In this document: positions 23,147 to 35,866 of the stretch, piece after piece
How the letters are laid out: the number at the start of each line of letters is the position of its first letter
Position numbering within the stretch: the stretch's first letter is position 1
Assembly (NCBI GenBank): GCA_005656395.1
Contig: SRSI01000056.1
Coordinates: forward strand, 310,001 to 374,000
Reading direction: 5' to 3'
Length of the DNA stretch: 64,000 nucleotides
Source of the DNA: Strongyloides papillosus
Lineage: Eukaryota; Nematoda; Chromadorea; Rhabditida; Strongyloididae
Notes under the pieces: generated by a model
Told to the model about the DNA's origin: nothing
Databases searched by the model: none
What the model saw: the letters and a program-made list of their open reading frames with translations, nothing else
Made by a program: the position numbers and the translations under genes

Positions 23147-23711
23147 CTACTTTTTTTTAAAAGAGTAAGTTTCAAAAAACAAGGGTAGATAAATTTTAAG
23201 TAAAGTTAATTAAAACAAATACAATTTAATTACACGAAAATTGGAATTGTATTTGATATATCTTTTGCTTCGATAAAATTTATTTACATATTACCATTAG
23301 AAATCACACTATGTTGTTTGGTGTTAATTTCTAAATCGTATACTTTGACATCTACTGCAGCAGGGATTTTTTAAATTAATAAAAAATTTATCTATAATTA
23401 ATAAAAATTCTTGAAACTTTTATAGCGCAATGTTTTTGTTATGTTAAGCATAGATTATTTAAAAATTTTGAATTTCAAAAAATAGGAATCTTTTCTAAAG
23501 TCATTTATCCCAAAATTTAAACTTGAAACATTACATGAAACCGATATCATCTGAGAGCCCATATTCTCCTCTGTAAGAATATATTAAAGTTTCTGCACGG
23601 TTTTAAAATAATAAACTTTAACTTTTATTACTCTTGATTTTTCTATATTTTTTATCTTAAAATCGAATTTTTTTTAACTATTAGAATTCAAAAATTTAAA
23701 AGTGCTTATAG

Positions 23712-26700
23712 GTCTTAAATTAAAAAAAATTTATTTCAATGATTATAATTTAGTAAAAAAATGTTTTTATCATTTTTAAAAAATATGAGTTTTACTTTTA
23801 AGAAAATGATAAAATACTTTAGTTTTAGTATTCAAAGCTTTCTAAAATGTTGAGAAACTGTTCTCTGCATAGAAATCGAAAATACTCATATATATGTCTG
23901 AGGTACGGTGGAACATATTTGAGATAATTTCAAGTATTAGCATGATTTTATTAAAACAAATGTTTTTATGAATCCTAAGAATTAAAATTTACATTTACAA
24001 CTACAAAAAATCAGTTATTGTTTCATCGAAAAACGTACATTAAAAATATAAATAAAAAAAGGATTATGCAAAAGAAAAATGTTTTTATACATTAAACATA
24101 TAAACACTACAATGCAAAACTTTGAATTTTTAGTTAGAAAGATTGGCTATAAAATATAAATATTTAACACAAGTTTGTTCAAAATATAAAATTCTAACGT
24201 GAATTAATTATTGTCACGTTAATAAAAAAATAAAATGATATTAAAAAATTGACAAGGTACGTATTTACAAATTCTGCAGTAAAAATATAAAAATTAATGA
24301 TTAATATTTTTAAATATTTGCAATCAATTTCTTTATGGGTAATTTTTGAGATATTGAAAAGAATTAACGTATTAAAACTTTTTTCTTTTTAAAATCTAAA
24401 AATAGAACTTTTTAAAATTTAAAATATCACTTATCTCCTTGTACTTCGAGAACTGATAAATGGATAAACCCAATATACGATATTTTTCTGCTTCGGTAGG
24501 GCCATTTGAAAAAGGTTGTTTTTTGTTATTAAATTATATTTTTTTTAAAAGACACCTTAAATAAGAATGTTTATGTTATTTATTAGCAATTGACATTATC
24601 AATTTTTGTTACAAGAAGCAAATATACTACAATATTGCGCCGTAGTTACTCGAACATATAGTATTCTAAAATCATTATTCATACAATAAAACTCAGTTAG
24701 ATAGCTATTTAACATGTTTCTAGCTTTTTGTGCTTTTTAGTTCTTAACTTGGTAGAGCCCCATATTATTTAAATTATCTAGCTGTAGGCCCTAAATTCAA
24801 AGTCTACAACGTTATATATGCACAATCCTTTAATTAATTAAGATTTTGAGCCTCAAATTTGTGAGACTTTTAGAATCTCTAACTATCAAGATGTATTAAC
24901 GATTTCTCTTTAATAAGTATCTCAATAATAGTCTTTAGGGTCATGAAATCTCTATTTGGCACCGTGTTAATGAATGATTCATCATCTATACGACACACCT
25001 CACCAAATACATAATGGACGTGGTTAGTTTTGAATAATAAATTAACGAAATTTAGTTAAAGTCACTTTATTTTAAGAATCCTTTCTCATCATTAATGGAA
25101 AATATATCATATTCTTACTTAAGAATACCATAATTTACAATTTAATTATTTTTATATGTTAAAAATCAAATTGTTTGTGAATTAATTGAGGTATACACTA
25201 CCAAAATAACCGAGATGCGTTATCACTTATTTATGTTTCAAAATTAATTAGTTAATTAAATTTTAATTTTTTTCACATTATCGATGGAAAAGTAGTATAT
25301 TGTTATATAATATTTTATTTTTACAATATAATCATTTTTTATCAACTAAAACTCAAATTTAAATATATCCCATCTGAAACAGAGAAGTAGTCAATATACA
25401 TATCATTCGATAGAAAATTTAATTTTACCATACAGTTGTGAAAATACTATATTATAAAAGTTTCATTAGAACATACTTTTTTGATGTGTTACAAATTTTT
25501 TTTCCTAAATTTTTATGGAAAAAAAATCTTGATCACGTATTTATGGTACTTAGAGTTTCTCAATTTTCTTGAGAATATATTTAAAATGTAAGTTAAAGAG
25601 AACTTTAAAATACCTTTTTTCTATTTTTCAATTTCTTTTTCTTAATCCTGAAATATTACTTAAAAATATATAAATTTAGCTTTTTTTTTGTCATATTCAA
25701 GAAAGTTTAAAATCTTAAAAATGAAACTTCAAATTCTAACTTTAGTAGAACAGTAGCTGTCAAAGATGTAAAAAAGGTGATGTGAATCAAGAACAGTCTT
25801 GAAGATGGAAAGAGTAAAACAGTAAAGGTTTAAATAAAACTGTTCTTGTCATGGAATTTTAAATGTCATCGAAAAAACTAATATATTACCGTTGTGTGTC
25901 ATCTAAATTTTATTTAGTTTAGTTTTGAGTTAATTATCTATTACTGTGTTTTATTCAAAATTAATTAATCTTATTTTAGTTCTAGGAACGTGTGTAGGAA
26001 TTTCTAGTAACGTGCGTAAGAAGTTATTAAAAATAAAAATATTTGTATAATAGTAATTAAACAGCAATGAGATTTTAAAATAAATAAAATTTAGGTGGCC
26101 ACTATTTATTGATTGTAATTTTATTAATTTGATAATAAAAATCTTCTACTATATCGTATATATGCACCATCAAAACTTATAAATTTTACTCTATTGATAA
26201 AATTGCTTTAATTCATCTTTTAGATTAATTTGAAAGAAAAAGTTGCAGATACTGCTAAAGAAAGTCCTGTAAAACAGATGTCTAAGAAAATGTTAAAACT
26301 TTTCTAATGAATCGTAAAATTTCAATCAATTTTTTATTTGAAATTTTACATTAAAAAATACATAGTTTAATCTTTATCTAAAAAACAATTTTTAGATAAA
26401 CATAAAATTAAAGACTTAAATCAAAAGATTTTATTGTATTTATGTAAAATTTCAATAATTAAATATATTAAAATTTTATTTCTTACAATTACGTGTTTTT
26501 TATTGTTTTTAATATAAATTTAGTGCAGCACAAGGATTATATATTTTTTAAAAAGCAAATGTTTTATTTGATACTATATTTTAAAAGCCTGTAATTTTCT
26601 TATATGCTTATTTTAGATAGATAAGTACTTTTTATGGCATTGTAAACAAAGGATTTTGTGATCAAGAATTAATTGTATATCTTATGTTGATGGAAGCTTT

Positions 26701-26802
26701 AGATATAAAACAAAAATAAAAAATATGTTATACTCAAAAATAAAAACTGTCAATTTAGCATAAACTATATTACCTTTCAACACAGTGTTAAAAAAAATAA
26801 AA
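23712..26802. other. Gene-poor AT-rich stretch, right arm
   Basis: Mirror of 9530-12620. No exon, RNA gene or element end recognised. Confidence 0.5.
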
Positions 26803-26806
26803 TATT

Positions 26807-28080
26807 ATGTTGTTTAGTTAAAAATGTCGCTTTTAGGATGGTCAATTTTTAAATAATTGTAATTTTTTATTCGTTTACATATTGTTACCAAATATGTAAC
26901 ATCTTATAAACTAAATCGAGGACTTTTATTATCATCTTTTTGTATTTTGTTCACAGATATTATAAAGTTATTACTTCCCTAAAATGATGTTTCATCAAAA
27001 ATAGATTTTCGAAAAATTTATTTGTACAACTTTAAACTTGACCAAACATTGGACGAAATTTCAAGAAAAATAAATAGAACATTTGGCCAAAGATCTATTA
27101 TCAAACGAGCATTACAATGTTGGTTCCAGAAATTTTACAACAGAGATATGAGTCTTCAACGTAAAAAAGTTCTGGTAGAAGAAGAGTTCTTAACAACAGA
27201 AAATAAGGAATAATGGTAGAAAGTAATCCAAAAACAACTGTTCGGAGGCTTTTGGCGGAAATTAGATGTAAGTATTTAAACTATATCTAAACATTTAGAA
27301 CCATAAATAAGAAAAGAAGATGGATTTCTGCATACCCTATAAATTAACTCCTACCAATGTTCAAACAAGTTAAAAATTTGTTCTTCTTTGACTATAGAAA
27401 CAAAAATGATTTTTTTAAATAGGATTGTAACGTGCGATGAAAAATGGATTAAACTTGACAACCCTAGAAGGTTATTGCAATAGATAGACACAAATATAAG
27501 CTCTAAAAACTTTCCGAAACTCAAGAATTCAAATAAGGAGATATTGCTAAATATTTGGTGGAATTGTGATGAAATTATTCATCATAAGTTTCTATATTCA
27601 GAAGAAACTATGACTACAAACCGATATTGTAAAGAATTAAAAGAAATGCATTAGAAATTATTTGTTCTAAAGCTTGCATTTGTCAACAGAAGAGGTCCAT
27701 AATTACTGCATGAAATACTAGATCTCACGTCTCACAAATCACAATGCAGAGGCTTAACAAGTTAAAATATAAAACTCTACCACATCATTTCTCTTCACCG
27801 GACTTTTCCCCCAACGGATTGTCATTTGTTCAAGAAAATATAACGTCATCTAAGGCAGAAAACATTCTCTTAATTTATTGACTTGAAAAATGACGCTTTG
27901 GAGTTTTTGAATTCTAGAGATCATAGTTTCTATTCAAATGGCATAAATAAACTCGTGTTGTGTTAGTAACAATGTGTTGATTCTAACAATACCTACTTTA
28001 AATAAAAATATTAATTTTCGACTGAGTAATAACATTTTTAAATTGACTTTCAAAAAGGGACATTTTCAATTAAACAACCT
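26807..28080 (+). mobile_element. Dead mariner transposon, right-arm copy
   Basis: Mirror copy of the element at 8252-9525. The readable transposase start is at 27022-27213, the CDEKWI motif is near 27430, and the C-terminal decayed part runs to about 27990. It has the same stops and frameshifts as the left-arm copy, so it was dead before the arm was duplicated. Confidence 0.75.
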
Positions 28081-28313
28081 AATATAAATATTTTACACCA
28101 CATGAAATAATCTTATTCGAAAATATTCCCTCTATGGTACAAATTACAACTGTACATTTACTTTTTTATTTATGACCCGTATGCGCGTCATCTGGGCGTA
28201 AAAGGAATAACATTAGATGGTTGTTGTATCTTTTTAGATCGTTGAGTATAATTACCTTATGTAGTTTGTCAAGCTTACGTCTTCATTCGGTTTCTGTACG
28301 TCTAGTGAATTCT

Positions 28314-28542
28314 CAATGATTGCATTTCGGTTTCAGATAGTAAGAGTTCGTAAAAATTACTGTGTGGGTTACAACATTTTTACTTTGTCTCAAGATCAAA
28401 TCGTCATTTAACACATGATTTAGATCTTTAAAATGTTCAGTAAAAGCCAGAAGATTAATATCTTTTGTCAATAATTTTTTAATCTTGTTTTTTAAGCATA
28501 CTGAGATTAAAATGTTGAGGGTACATTTTATGTCTTCACAGA
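28314..28542 (-). pseudogene. Coding-like remnant without start codon, right arm
   Basis: Mirror of 7790-8018, with the same open frame and the same stop after KPKCNH. Confidence 0.3.
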
Positions 28543-28580
28543 TAATTAATAAATTCCTTTTAATGATTGTTTAAACTTGG

Positions 28581-28811
28581 TATACACTTAAAAAGATTTT
28601 GCACCTAGAAACCACAAACATTTGCGGTTTATAATCAGAAATAGTAAACCGCAAATCATTATAATTTCGTTGTAACATTAGATACTATTTATTTATAAGT
28701 AAAATATCAATTTGAATAAGTCAAAATTTCTATTAACTGTAAAAATCCGTTTCATAAACGCAAAAAAATTTGCAACCGCTAACATCTGCACAATATATTT
28801 TTCTCAGTGTA
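28581..28811. mobile_element. Small MITE-like element, right-arm copy
   Basis: Mirror of 7521-7751, with the same imperfect ends and internal 11-bp stem. Confidence 0.45.
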
Positions 28812-28876
28812 GTAAATTGTAGTTTATAAATAATGAGTAGATATGAGAACCCACGAAAAACATCAAGGAAAGGTAT

Positions 28877-29182
28877 CTATGCACTTCTTAATATAATCAT
28901 CAGATTTTCATCAGGTAATGGATCAGAAAAATATTGACTTGTTTCTGATTTCATTCTTGTTCTAAATGCCCGTTTAAGATAGTCACCGAATATTTGATCT
29001 AAATCAGAATTTTTTTTTAATTTTTTAATAAATTTTTCTAATGAATATGTAGTTGATTTATGAAAAAATTTATTCATCTTGAATATGAAACGACGATCTT
29101 TTAATAAAAATTTGTAAGACATTTCGAGACTAAATGAACACTCACACAGTAAATTAACAAATTTTGTCATGTATTGTCTCAC
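28877..29182 (-). CDS. Unclassified ORF in right arm
   Basis: Twin of the left-arm ORF. Here the frame stays open further upstream, to a Met seven residues earlier (MRQYMTKF), because of a small difference near the 5' end. It gives 101 residues: Lys-rich, charged, without signal peptide or known domain. Conservation of the frame in both arms reflects recent duplication, so it is weak evidence for function. Confidence 0.35.
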   Translation of the reverse strand: MRQYMTKFVNLLCECSFSLEMSYKFLLKDRRFIFKMNKFFHKSTTYSLEKFIKKLKKNSDLDQIFGDYLKRAFRTRMKSETSQYFSDPLPDENLMIILRSA

Positions 29183-29619
29183 AACGAAAATTAAAATAAA
29201 AAGTTATTACTAAAGACATTATTTTAATAGTAAAAAAACATATAATAGTAGCAACAATAAGTATTCTTAAAAAATCTAGTCATTGTGCATCTTTTAAGAG
29301 TTAAAGTCTGAAATAATGGACGCATTTTTTCGATATCCTTTTAATTCATTTTATGATAGCAACGCATTTGACCGTAGCCCCTATCCATTTAAAATTAAAA
29401 ATAAAGTTCTACAAAAAAAATTAACATTTCTTTAAAAAATTTGAATTTTATATTTATATTTTTTGTTAAAAAAATTGTCTACTTTTTCAAAATAACTTTA
29501 TTAATTGTTGATACCAATCTTTATAACATCATTGTATCTTTACTTTCTGGAGATGCTTAATCCATATATAGATCATAAACTTTCTTACTTCAACGAAAAT
29601 GCAAAAATAAAAAGGTATG

Positions 29620-30094
29620 TTATATAATTATTACTATAATATACCCGATGTGATTGAAATAATATTTATTCGCTGGGTGAGTGTGCATCCTCTCCATTTC
29701 GAAGTTGTTTTCAAGACTGTCTTTAACAGATGATATATATGAGGTAGATGACGGTAGTGTAGCTATAATGATTGAATCGTTGAGAACAGTTGTTTGAACG
29801 GGATCAATAACGTTAAAAGATGTAGTTAGTGAATCTGGTAAGGTAGCAAAAAAATTAATTAGTTCTCCGTTTACGGTATTATCAAATATCAAACTACTGT
29901 TGAGGTTTTTGATTGCTTTGCCAATGTAAAGCCCATTAATGCCTGAAACTATAATTAATTGAAGTTTATTTGTGATTAAAAAATGTGTAAATTGATTGAA
30001 GTTAGTAAGTTTTTGTGGAAAGTGATGAAGTTTGGGATGGGTTTTAGGATCTTCAAAGAATCGTTCAAGTTGTTTTAGGTGTGTAAGTCTTTTA
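29620..30094 (-). CDS. Unclassified coding remnant, unbroken in right arm
   Basis: Open for about 158 codons from the edge of the foldback transposon to a stop at 29620. The frame continues 27 codons into the TIR, giving an apparent ATG start at 30180, but those residues come from the transposon. The sequence contains LTHLKQLERFF, a hydrophobic beta-rich stretch and a Ser/Thr-rich part. A coding-like fragment lies on the other side of the transposon (31673-31930, same strand), so the insertion probably split a longer gene. Family not recognised. Confidence 0.4.
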
Positions 30095-30098
30095 GAGT

Positions 30099-31668
30099 CA
30101 CACCGGTAAGATGACCGGATTTTATGCTTTTTCGCGCATTTTGGCGGGTAGAGACGCATTTTTATAACTTTAGGGCGCATTGTAAAAGTGATATTAAAAC
30201 ATTTTGTATTGTTATTTTTATTAAAAATTAGGTATTATATATTTTTAAAAATTCCAATTTTAAAGGTGTTTTTCATCTCAAAAAATACCCAAAAATGGCA
30301 CTTTTTGGGACTTTACAGAAGCTACCACGAGATTTCAAAAAATATGAGACAGATGTCATTCGATTCGTGAACTTCTTATCTATAGCATATTTTTTTTTCA
30401 GAGGATGTTTTACGACTGGGAAAAAAGTTATGAGGCAAAAAGTAAGTTTACCTCAAAAAGTACCAAATTTTATTGTAAAAATGATAAAAAATAATTGTTA
30501 AAATTATAAAACATACTTAAAATTAAAAATATATATTATAAAACTTTTAAAGAATGCAAACAAATAAAAAAAGCAAACAATAAACATGTAAAAAGTGCCA
30601 ACAGGCTCTTTATCAAAACAAAGTGATTTTTGATTAAAAATGCCAACAATTGTTAGCTATAAAGGCATAAACAATTAATTTTTCTTAACTATTTGATTTA
30701 TTTACCTATCTCAATATGCCTAGAAAAATAAAATTTGCTTTATTAAGATTTAAAACTAGCTGTCTCAATTTAAATATGCTAATGGACAAACAAAAAAAAG
30801 AAATGAACTTTTTAAAAGCCTTAGGACTTTTTATATAAGTTCTAATTATGCATTACTGATGAATTAACAAAATGTTTTGAATATCTACATTTAAAGTTTG
30901 AAGAATCTTTGCAAACATTTAACTTTAACTAAAAAATTCTTTGTATTACCGAAATATCATATATTTGATTGATCATTTAGTTAAATTTATTGGTGATTAT
31001 GGGACTTTTTGGTATTTCAGTGAGCAAGAAATTAAAGGTTTATATGCTTGACTTAAGAATTATTCAATTAGTTTTCATTATATAAATTATAATACCACAA
31101 AACAATAAAAAAAATGTTTTATTTAATAGGAATAACGAATAATTGTCATGACTTAGAAATTAGTAATATTTTCAAAATTTTCTCGTTTTTCTTACTTTTA
31201 TATACTAAGTATTTAAAATTAAATAAAAATACTAGGAAAAATTACGTAAAAACTATTTTTTCGTTCTTTATTATTAAAAATTTGGTACTTTTTGAGGTAA
31301 AATTACTTTTTGCCTCATAACTTTTTTCCCAGTCGTAAAACATCCTTTGAAAAAAAAATATGTTATAGATAAGAAGTTCAGGAACCGAGTGACATCTATC
31401 TCATATTTTTTGAAAACTCATGGTAGCCTCTATAAAGTCCCAAAAAGTGCCATTTTTGGGTATTTTTTGAGGTAAAAAACACCTTCAAAATTAAAATTTT
31501 TGAATTTTTAAAAAAGCATACTACCTAATTTTTAATAAAAATAACAATTGAAAAAATTTTAATATTACTTTTACGGTGCGCCTCGAAGATATGAGATTTT
31601 ATAAAAACGACGCGGAAAAGCGTCATTTATGCAAAATCCCGTTTTTAATACTACGCGTTAGCGGTGTG
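30099..31668. mobile_element. Foldback transposon, right-arm copy with target duplication
   Basis: Mirror of 4663-6233. On this side the element is flanked by GAGT directly repeated at 30095-30098 and 31669-31672, consistent with a 4-bp target duplication, so this copy appears to sit at its original insertion site. The superfamily is not identified: long TIRs, no transposase ORF. Confidence 0.75.
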
Positions 31669-31672
31669 GAGT

Positions 31673-31930
31673 AATTATTGCATGTTCAATAGTTAGCAAG
31701 AGGCTCTTTAATGAATTCTCGAAGATATTTAAGATTAAAATTTTAAGGATGGAAAAAAGGTTTACTGAAGAGTCTTTAACGAAGCCAGCTTTTCTAAATG
31801 CCTGAGCTGGTGTGTAATTGATTCGAAAGATACTCTAGATTCGTCTGGTAAAAATTTGATAGAATGATGAAATGTACCTGCTGACGTATCAATTGATGAT
31901 TATTAGATCGGGTTGTTCCAATAGTAAAAA
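31673..31930 (-). pseudogene. Coding-like remnant beside foldback transposon
   Basis: The minus strand has an open stretch at about 31750-31900 containing FLPDESRVSFESITHQLRHL and ending at a TAA near 31750. Further coding-like but interrupted sequence continues towards the transposon edge. Its orientation agrees with the remnant at 29620-30094. It lies outside the palindrome and is single-copy in the window. Confidence 0.35.
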
Positions 31931-32024
31931 TTTAATTAGAACCTATGCAGTTCTATTAAAAAATATATAAAAAAAGATAAATTAAACTGAACATACTATA
32001 AAGATAAAAAAATAATAATAATTG

Positions 32025-32225
32025 ACTTCAATGACAAGCCATGTCACAACGATTGATGGCTAGAAAAGAACGCGAATAATAAGTATAAATAGACTAAAAA
32101 AGAAATAAAATAATAACTTATATCATAGATTTTTACACATATTGTTTTATATTATTATTACATTATACTTATTTTAGAATTACATTATCCCCAATAAAAA
32201 AATTTACTCTTCTTTTTAATTCAAC
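32025..32225 (+). repeat. Solo-LTR-like repeat, copy 1
   Basis: About 190 bp closely matching 44416-44593: ATGACAAG(C/T)CATGTCAC, GATTGATGGCTAGAAAAGAA, a TATAAATAG box and an AATAAAA signal near the end. This arrangement resembles a solo LTR. No flanking duplication could be confirmed here. Confidence 0.5.
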
Positions 32226-32339
32226 CTTATTTAATTAAAATCTTAAATTATTAAGGGTACGTATAATGATAAAAAAAATGGTGAAAAAATATATTTGGAT
32301 TAAAATAAAAGCAATATCTTATAAAGCATATATAGGTTA

Positions 32340-34120
32340 AATAATTTAATTTTTTCTCATCATTTTAACGTAGAACACGTCATTAATTATTCGCTAGTCA
32401 AATAAATCTGAATTTTATTGAATGGTAAAAAATTAATTGCATTTTACACGAATTAATGTCCTATTTTTTTGTGTATATTAATTTTATAATTTTATATCGA
32501 AATTGTTGCATAAACGTGATTTAGTAGAATTGTAGAAATGACCATTTTGAAGAATTTGACAATGAATTTTTTTAAACAATTATTTTTTACATTTTTTAAA
32601 TTTTGATAGTACGTTTAAGTTCTACCTAAATTCAAATTTTAACGTTTATTTTAAAAGTCTAAAGGCTAAAAAATTCTAACTCTGCATTTTCTATACATTC
32701 ATAAATGTGTAATGATAAAAATGTGTAGGAATTCATTTTTGTAACTTTAAAATACTTTAATAAAGAATTAAAATTAAATATTTAAATAACATTTTTAATT
32801 AGTGATATTTCATGGGATAAACTGTTTATTGATCTTCGTTGTTAGAATCATTTAAATTTTAAAACATATAATTGTATGTAAATGTTTAGAAAAAAATTTA
32901 TTTTAAAGTCAAAAGTAACTTCTGAAAAGTAGACTTATAATATCTCATAAAAAATATGCTAAGATATTAATTGAATGTCAAAATTTGTAAATTTTTCTAA
33001 AAATTAAAATTTTTACAACATAGTCATTTGTATCAATTATAAAACTCATTAATTCTAAATTTCAAATATATTTTTAGAAATAATATTTTCATAGATTCTG
33101 TAAGAATTTAAATATATTTACTTTTTAGTTATTAATTTTCACTCTAATAAAATCTAGTTACAAGTAAATTGTTTAAATTTCTTTTATAATTACAGGATGT
33201 TATATTACTATTTGTTATTAATATTAAACAAATACCATAATAATTTTCATTGCCTGATTAAGAAGGATTATAATTCTTTTGAAGAGAAAAAGATCCTATA
33301 GTTTTAAGAGATAAAATACCTAGGAGCAATAAAAGACAAAAAGCTACAAGAGGGTAAAAGAAATTCTAGAAATTTCTGATATTGAAATACTATATCATCA
33401 TTTTACAATCCCCTAAATTTTAATACTTCATTTCTTTAAAATAGTCACTCACATTAATTAATGTTTCACCATCATATAGTAAATTTTTATTAAAACTTTT
33501 GGATTATATCCTATAAAATAAAACATATATAAAATATAAAGAACCATCAAAAATAATGTGGGGGATATAAAATTAACGTATAAAAAGGAGGGGGGAGATA
33601 GGTTGGTAATTTTTCCATTAATTTAGAAGATTTTGTTAATTTAAATTCCAAGTGTTCCTTCTCTTTTTTCGTTGCAAGAGAGGAACTCTTACTATATATT
33701 ATATATTACATTACGTTGTATATTATAAGATAAATTATATTTTTTATTTTGTATTTACTAATTTATATTTTGTATTTTAGACTACCGTAAGGCTAAAGTA
33801 TAAATTTTAATTCTCGGAAGTGAATTTCTTGAGAAAATAATTAGTATGATAATTAGTAAGTTCTTAATTTTACTTATCTTTAACTTTTAAAATACCCTAT
33901 AGGTGGCCACAATTTATTTTACTATCATTTAAAATAACAAAACCGTGTTTTCTATATCTCTTATCTTCTTATTGATACATCCAAACAAAATAAAATTTTG
34001 CTATTTAAATATTAAAAAATATTATGAATATAAATTTGATTACTGTGATTTTAAGTTTAATTAAAACGAAATTTTATTTTTTTTAAAAAAAGTTAAAAAT
34101 TTTGCTGAAATAGAACACTT
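32340..34120. repeat. Segmental duplication flank of peptide cluster, copy A
   Basis: AT-rich DNA that resembles 40430-41740 in the same order and orientation, for example TTTTTTTGTGTATA followed about 40 bp later by TTGCATAAA(C/A)GTGATTTAG, and CCATGGGAT(A/T)AACTG near 32812. No gene is seen. It forms the upstream part of a unit that continues into the peptide pseudogene at 34341. Confidence 0.55.
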
Positions 34121-34340
34121 TTTATGTTACATTGAATAGTTGACAAAACGTTACTATAATTAAATAAATTTATATTTGGTCATATTTGATAAAAAAAGAA
34201 CAAAGTTTAACAAAATGGTCTTGCAAATGATAGAAAATTTTGTTTGAAATAATTTATAAAGATAATCTACGACACCTAATAATTTTATAAAAATGAAGTA
34301 AAATTTTCGGTAAACATCGCATTCGCAACTTCTTTTTTCA

Positions 34341-34792
34341 ATGAATTCTATCAAAAGCATAAAAGCAAATATATTCTTTTTTTTTGATTATTTCTATACT
34401 TTGTTTTCAATTAGTTGAAAATGCTCCAAGAAAAAGAATTGGTTGAACTGAGAAAAAAGAACTAAGTTAGAAAACTACTTCAAGTAAGAAAAATAATTTA
34501 TATAATAAAAATAAGATATCAATAAAAAGGAAGACGCAGGAGAAGAAAATCATCTAGTAAAAAGTATGGAAATTCTTCTGATATTACTTTGTATATATAT
34601 GGAAGCACTGGATTACCTAAAAATGGAATTCAAAATCTTTTTGTTAATATATACAAATATGAGAATAATCGAAACCACCTAGACAGTTCATTTCAGCATA
34701 GCGATATGAACAGTTACGGAAGAAGAAAACAATTTTACTATTTGTTAAAATTTTTACTATTCAAAAAGAAATTTTGTAAGTATGTTTTTTTT
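34341..34792 (+). pseudogene. Secreted peptide gene, cluster copy A (broken)
   Basis: Closely related to the intact copy at 43975. The start codon is present (ATGAATTCTATCAAAAGC), but an extra T in the T-run of the signal-peptide region shifts the frame, and a TGA follows ENAP. The later part is open (34589 onward), and the C-terminal SYGRRK is still readable. The stop codon that follows GRRK in the intact copy has become CAA, so the frame runs on. Confidence 0.65.
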
Positions 34793-34799
34793 TAAATTG

Positions 34800-35757
34800 G
34801 CATAAAAGACTTTTACACTATTTCTTCTAACAAAAAACATTTTATTGATACTACTCATTGTTATAAATTATACAACGAGAGGAATTAACAAATTTTTTAT
34901 ACTAATTTTTATAAAATCTTATGACAATATAGTTAACAATAAAAAATTAAATCTTCAAGAAAGCAATGTTGTGTATTATAGTTCAAATAACTTTATTAAT
35001 TATTTTATTTTTTGTTCATAATTGATTCCGGTCATAAGTACTTTGTCACAAAATTTATACTATAAAATATTATGTTTATAGTAGATATTAAAGTAAACAT
35101 CCAGATTTTATCATTTAATAGAAAAAAATGTATAAGAAATCACACTTTGTTATCGATAATTTCGTACAGCACTCTTTAGACAATGTCTTAACTTTATGTT
35201 GCTCAATCCGTCTGAAAAACGTTATTTCAAATTATAAAGTGATACTTTGCAAATTTAAAATTTTTTATCATAATAATTATACGCAAGAAAACAAACACAA
35301 CTCGTTTTAAAATGTAATAACTTTGTCTCAACTAAAAAAATTCATTATTTTGATTTGTGACTAATTTTAAGATAAATTTTTAAGCTATAATAACACGAGA
35401 TTACAATACTGTTCAACTTTTATTTAAAATATAGGAATAATAATAATTAACAAACGAGGTCTGAAATTAATAAAATTAATTATCATCACAGTTATACAAA
35501 ATGTTTAAAATGACATATTAGCGTCGAAGTATGTGCTTTATATAGGCTTTTTGTCATTATTTGTACTATAAAATTAAATAATTTATCTGGTATCACGCCT
35601 ATTTAAAATTTTACAATAAATATAATTACTATTATAAAATTATTTCAGAATAAGTGAGTCCTAAAAAGAATTTAGAAGATTTTTAGATAAACAAAAATGA
35701 CTACACATATATTTTAATCAAATTTTTTTTATATTAAAAGAAAGCTTTAATTATATT
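34800..35757. other. 3' flank of cluster copy A, no gene seen
   Basis: Matches the flanks downstream of copies B and C (for example AACAATAAAAAATTA near 34936), then AT-rich DNA up to the LTR retrotransposon. A 60-codon ORF at 35128 is not conserved in the flank of copy C and is not supported. Confidence 0.45.
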
Positions 35758-35866
35758 TGTTATATTGATGACATAAGTCATGTATTTAAAGACAATTTTA
35801 TAAGTTATTATTCATTCTTTTTTACTTTAATTTGTCATCGAATAAAATATATATTAACAACTAACA
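35758..35866 (+). repeat. 5' LTR (109 bp)
   Basis: TGTTATATTG...AACTAACA, containing an AATAAAATATATAT stretch that could serve as TATA or polyadenylation signal. The last A of the LTR is also the A of the ORF's ATG. Confidence 0.85.

Larger units (their letters stand above)
22012..23711. repeat. Inner palindrome B, right half
   Basis: Reverse complement of 12621-14320 and carries the same variants as that unit: AAGCCCTAGCGAATTC and a TATAATG start context. This ties it to copy 1 rather than to its inner partner. Confidence 0.85.
19750..31669. repeat. Right arm of giant palindrome
   Basis: Reverse complement of the left arm (see the left-arm entry for pairing). It lacks the MULE and is continuous. 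Its outer end coincides with the terminus of the foldback transposon, where a GAGT target duplication precedes unique flanking DNA. Confidence 0.9.

Noticed and set aside
4663..31668. The whole palindrome as one 27-kb composite transposon bounded by two inverted foldback elements
   Set aside because: The outer flanks do not match (CGGC on the left, GAGT on the right), so there is no target duplication for a composite insertion. The right element has its own duplication instead.
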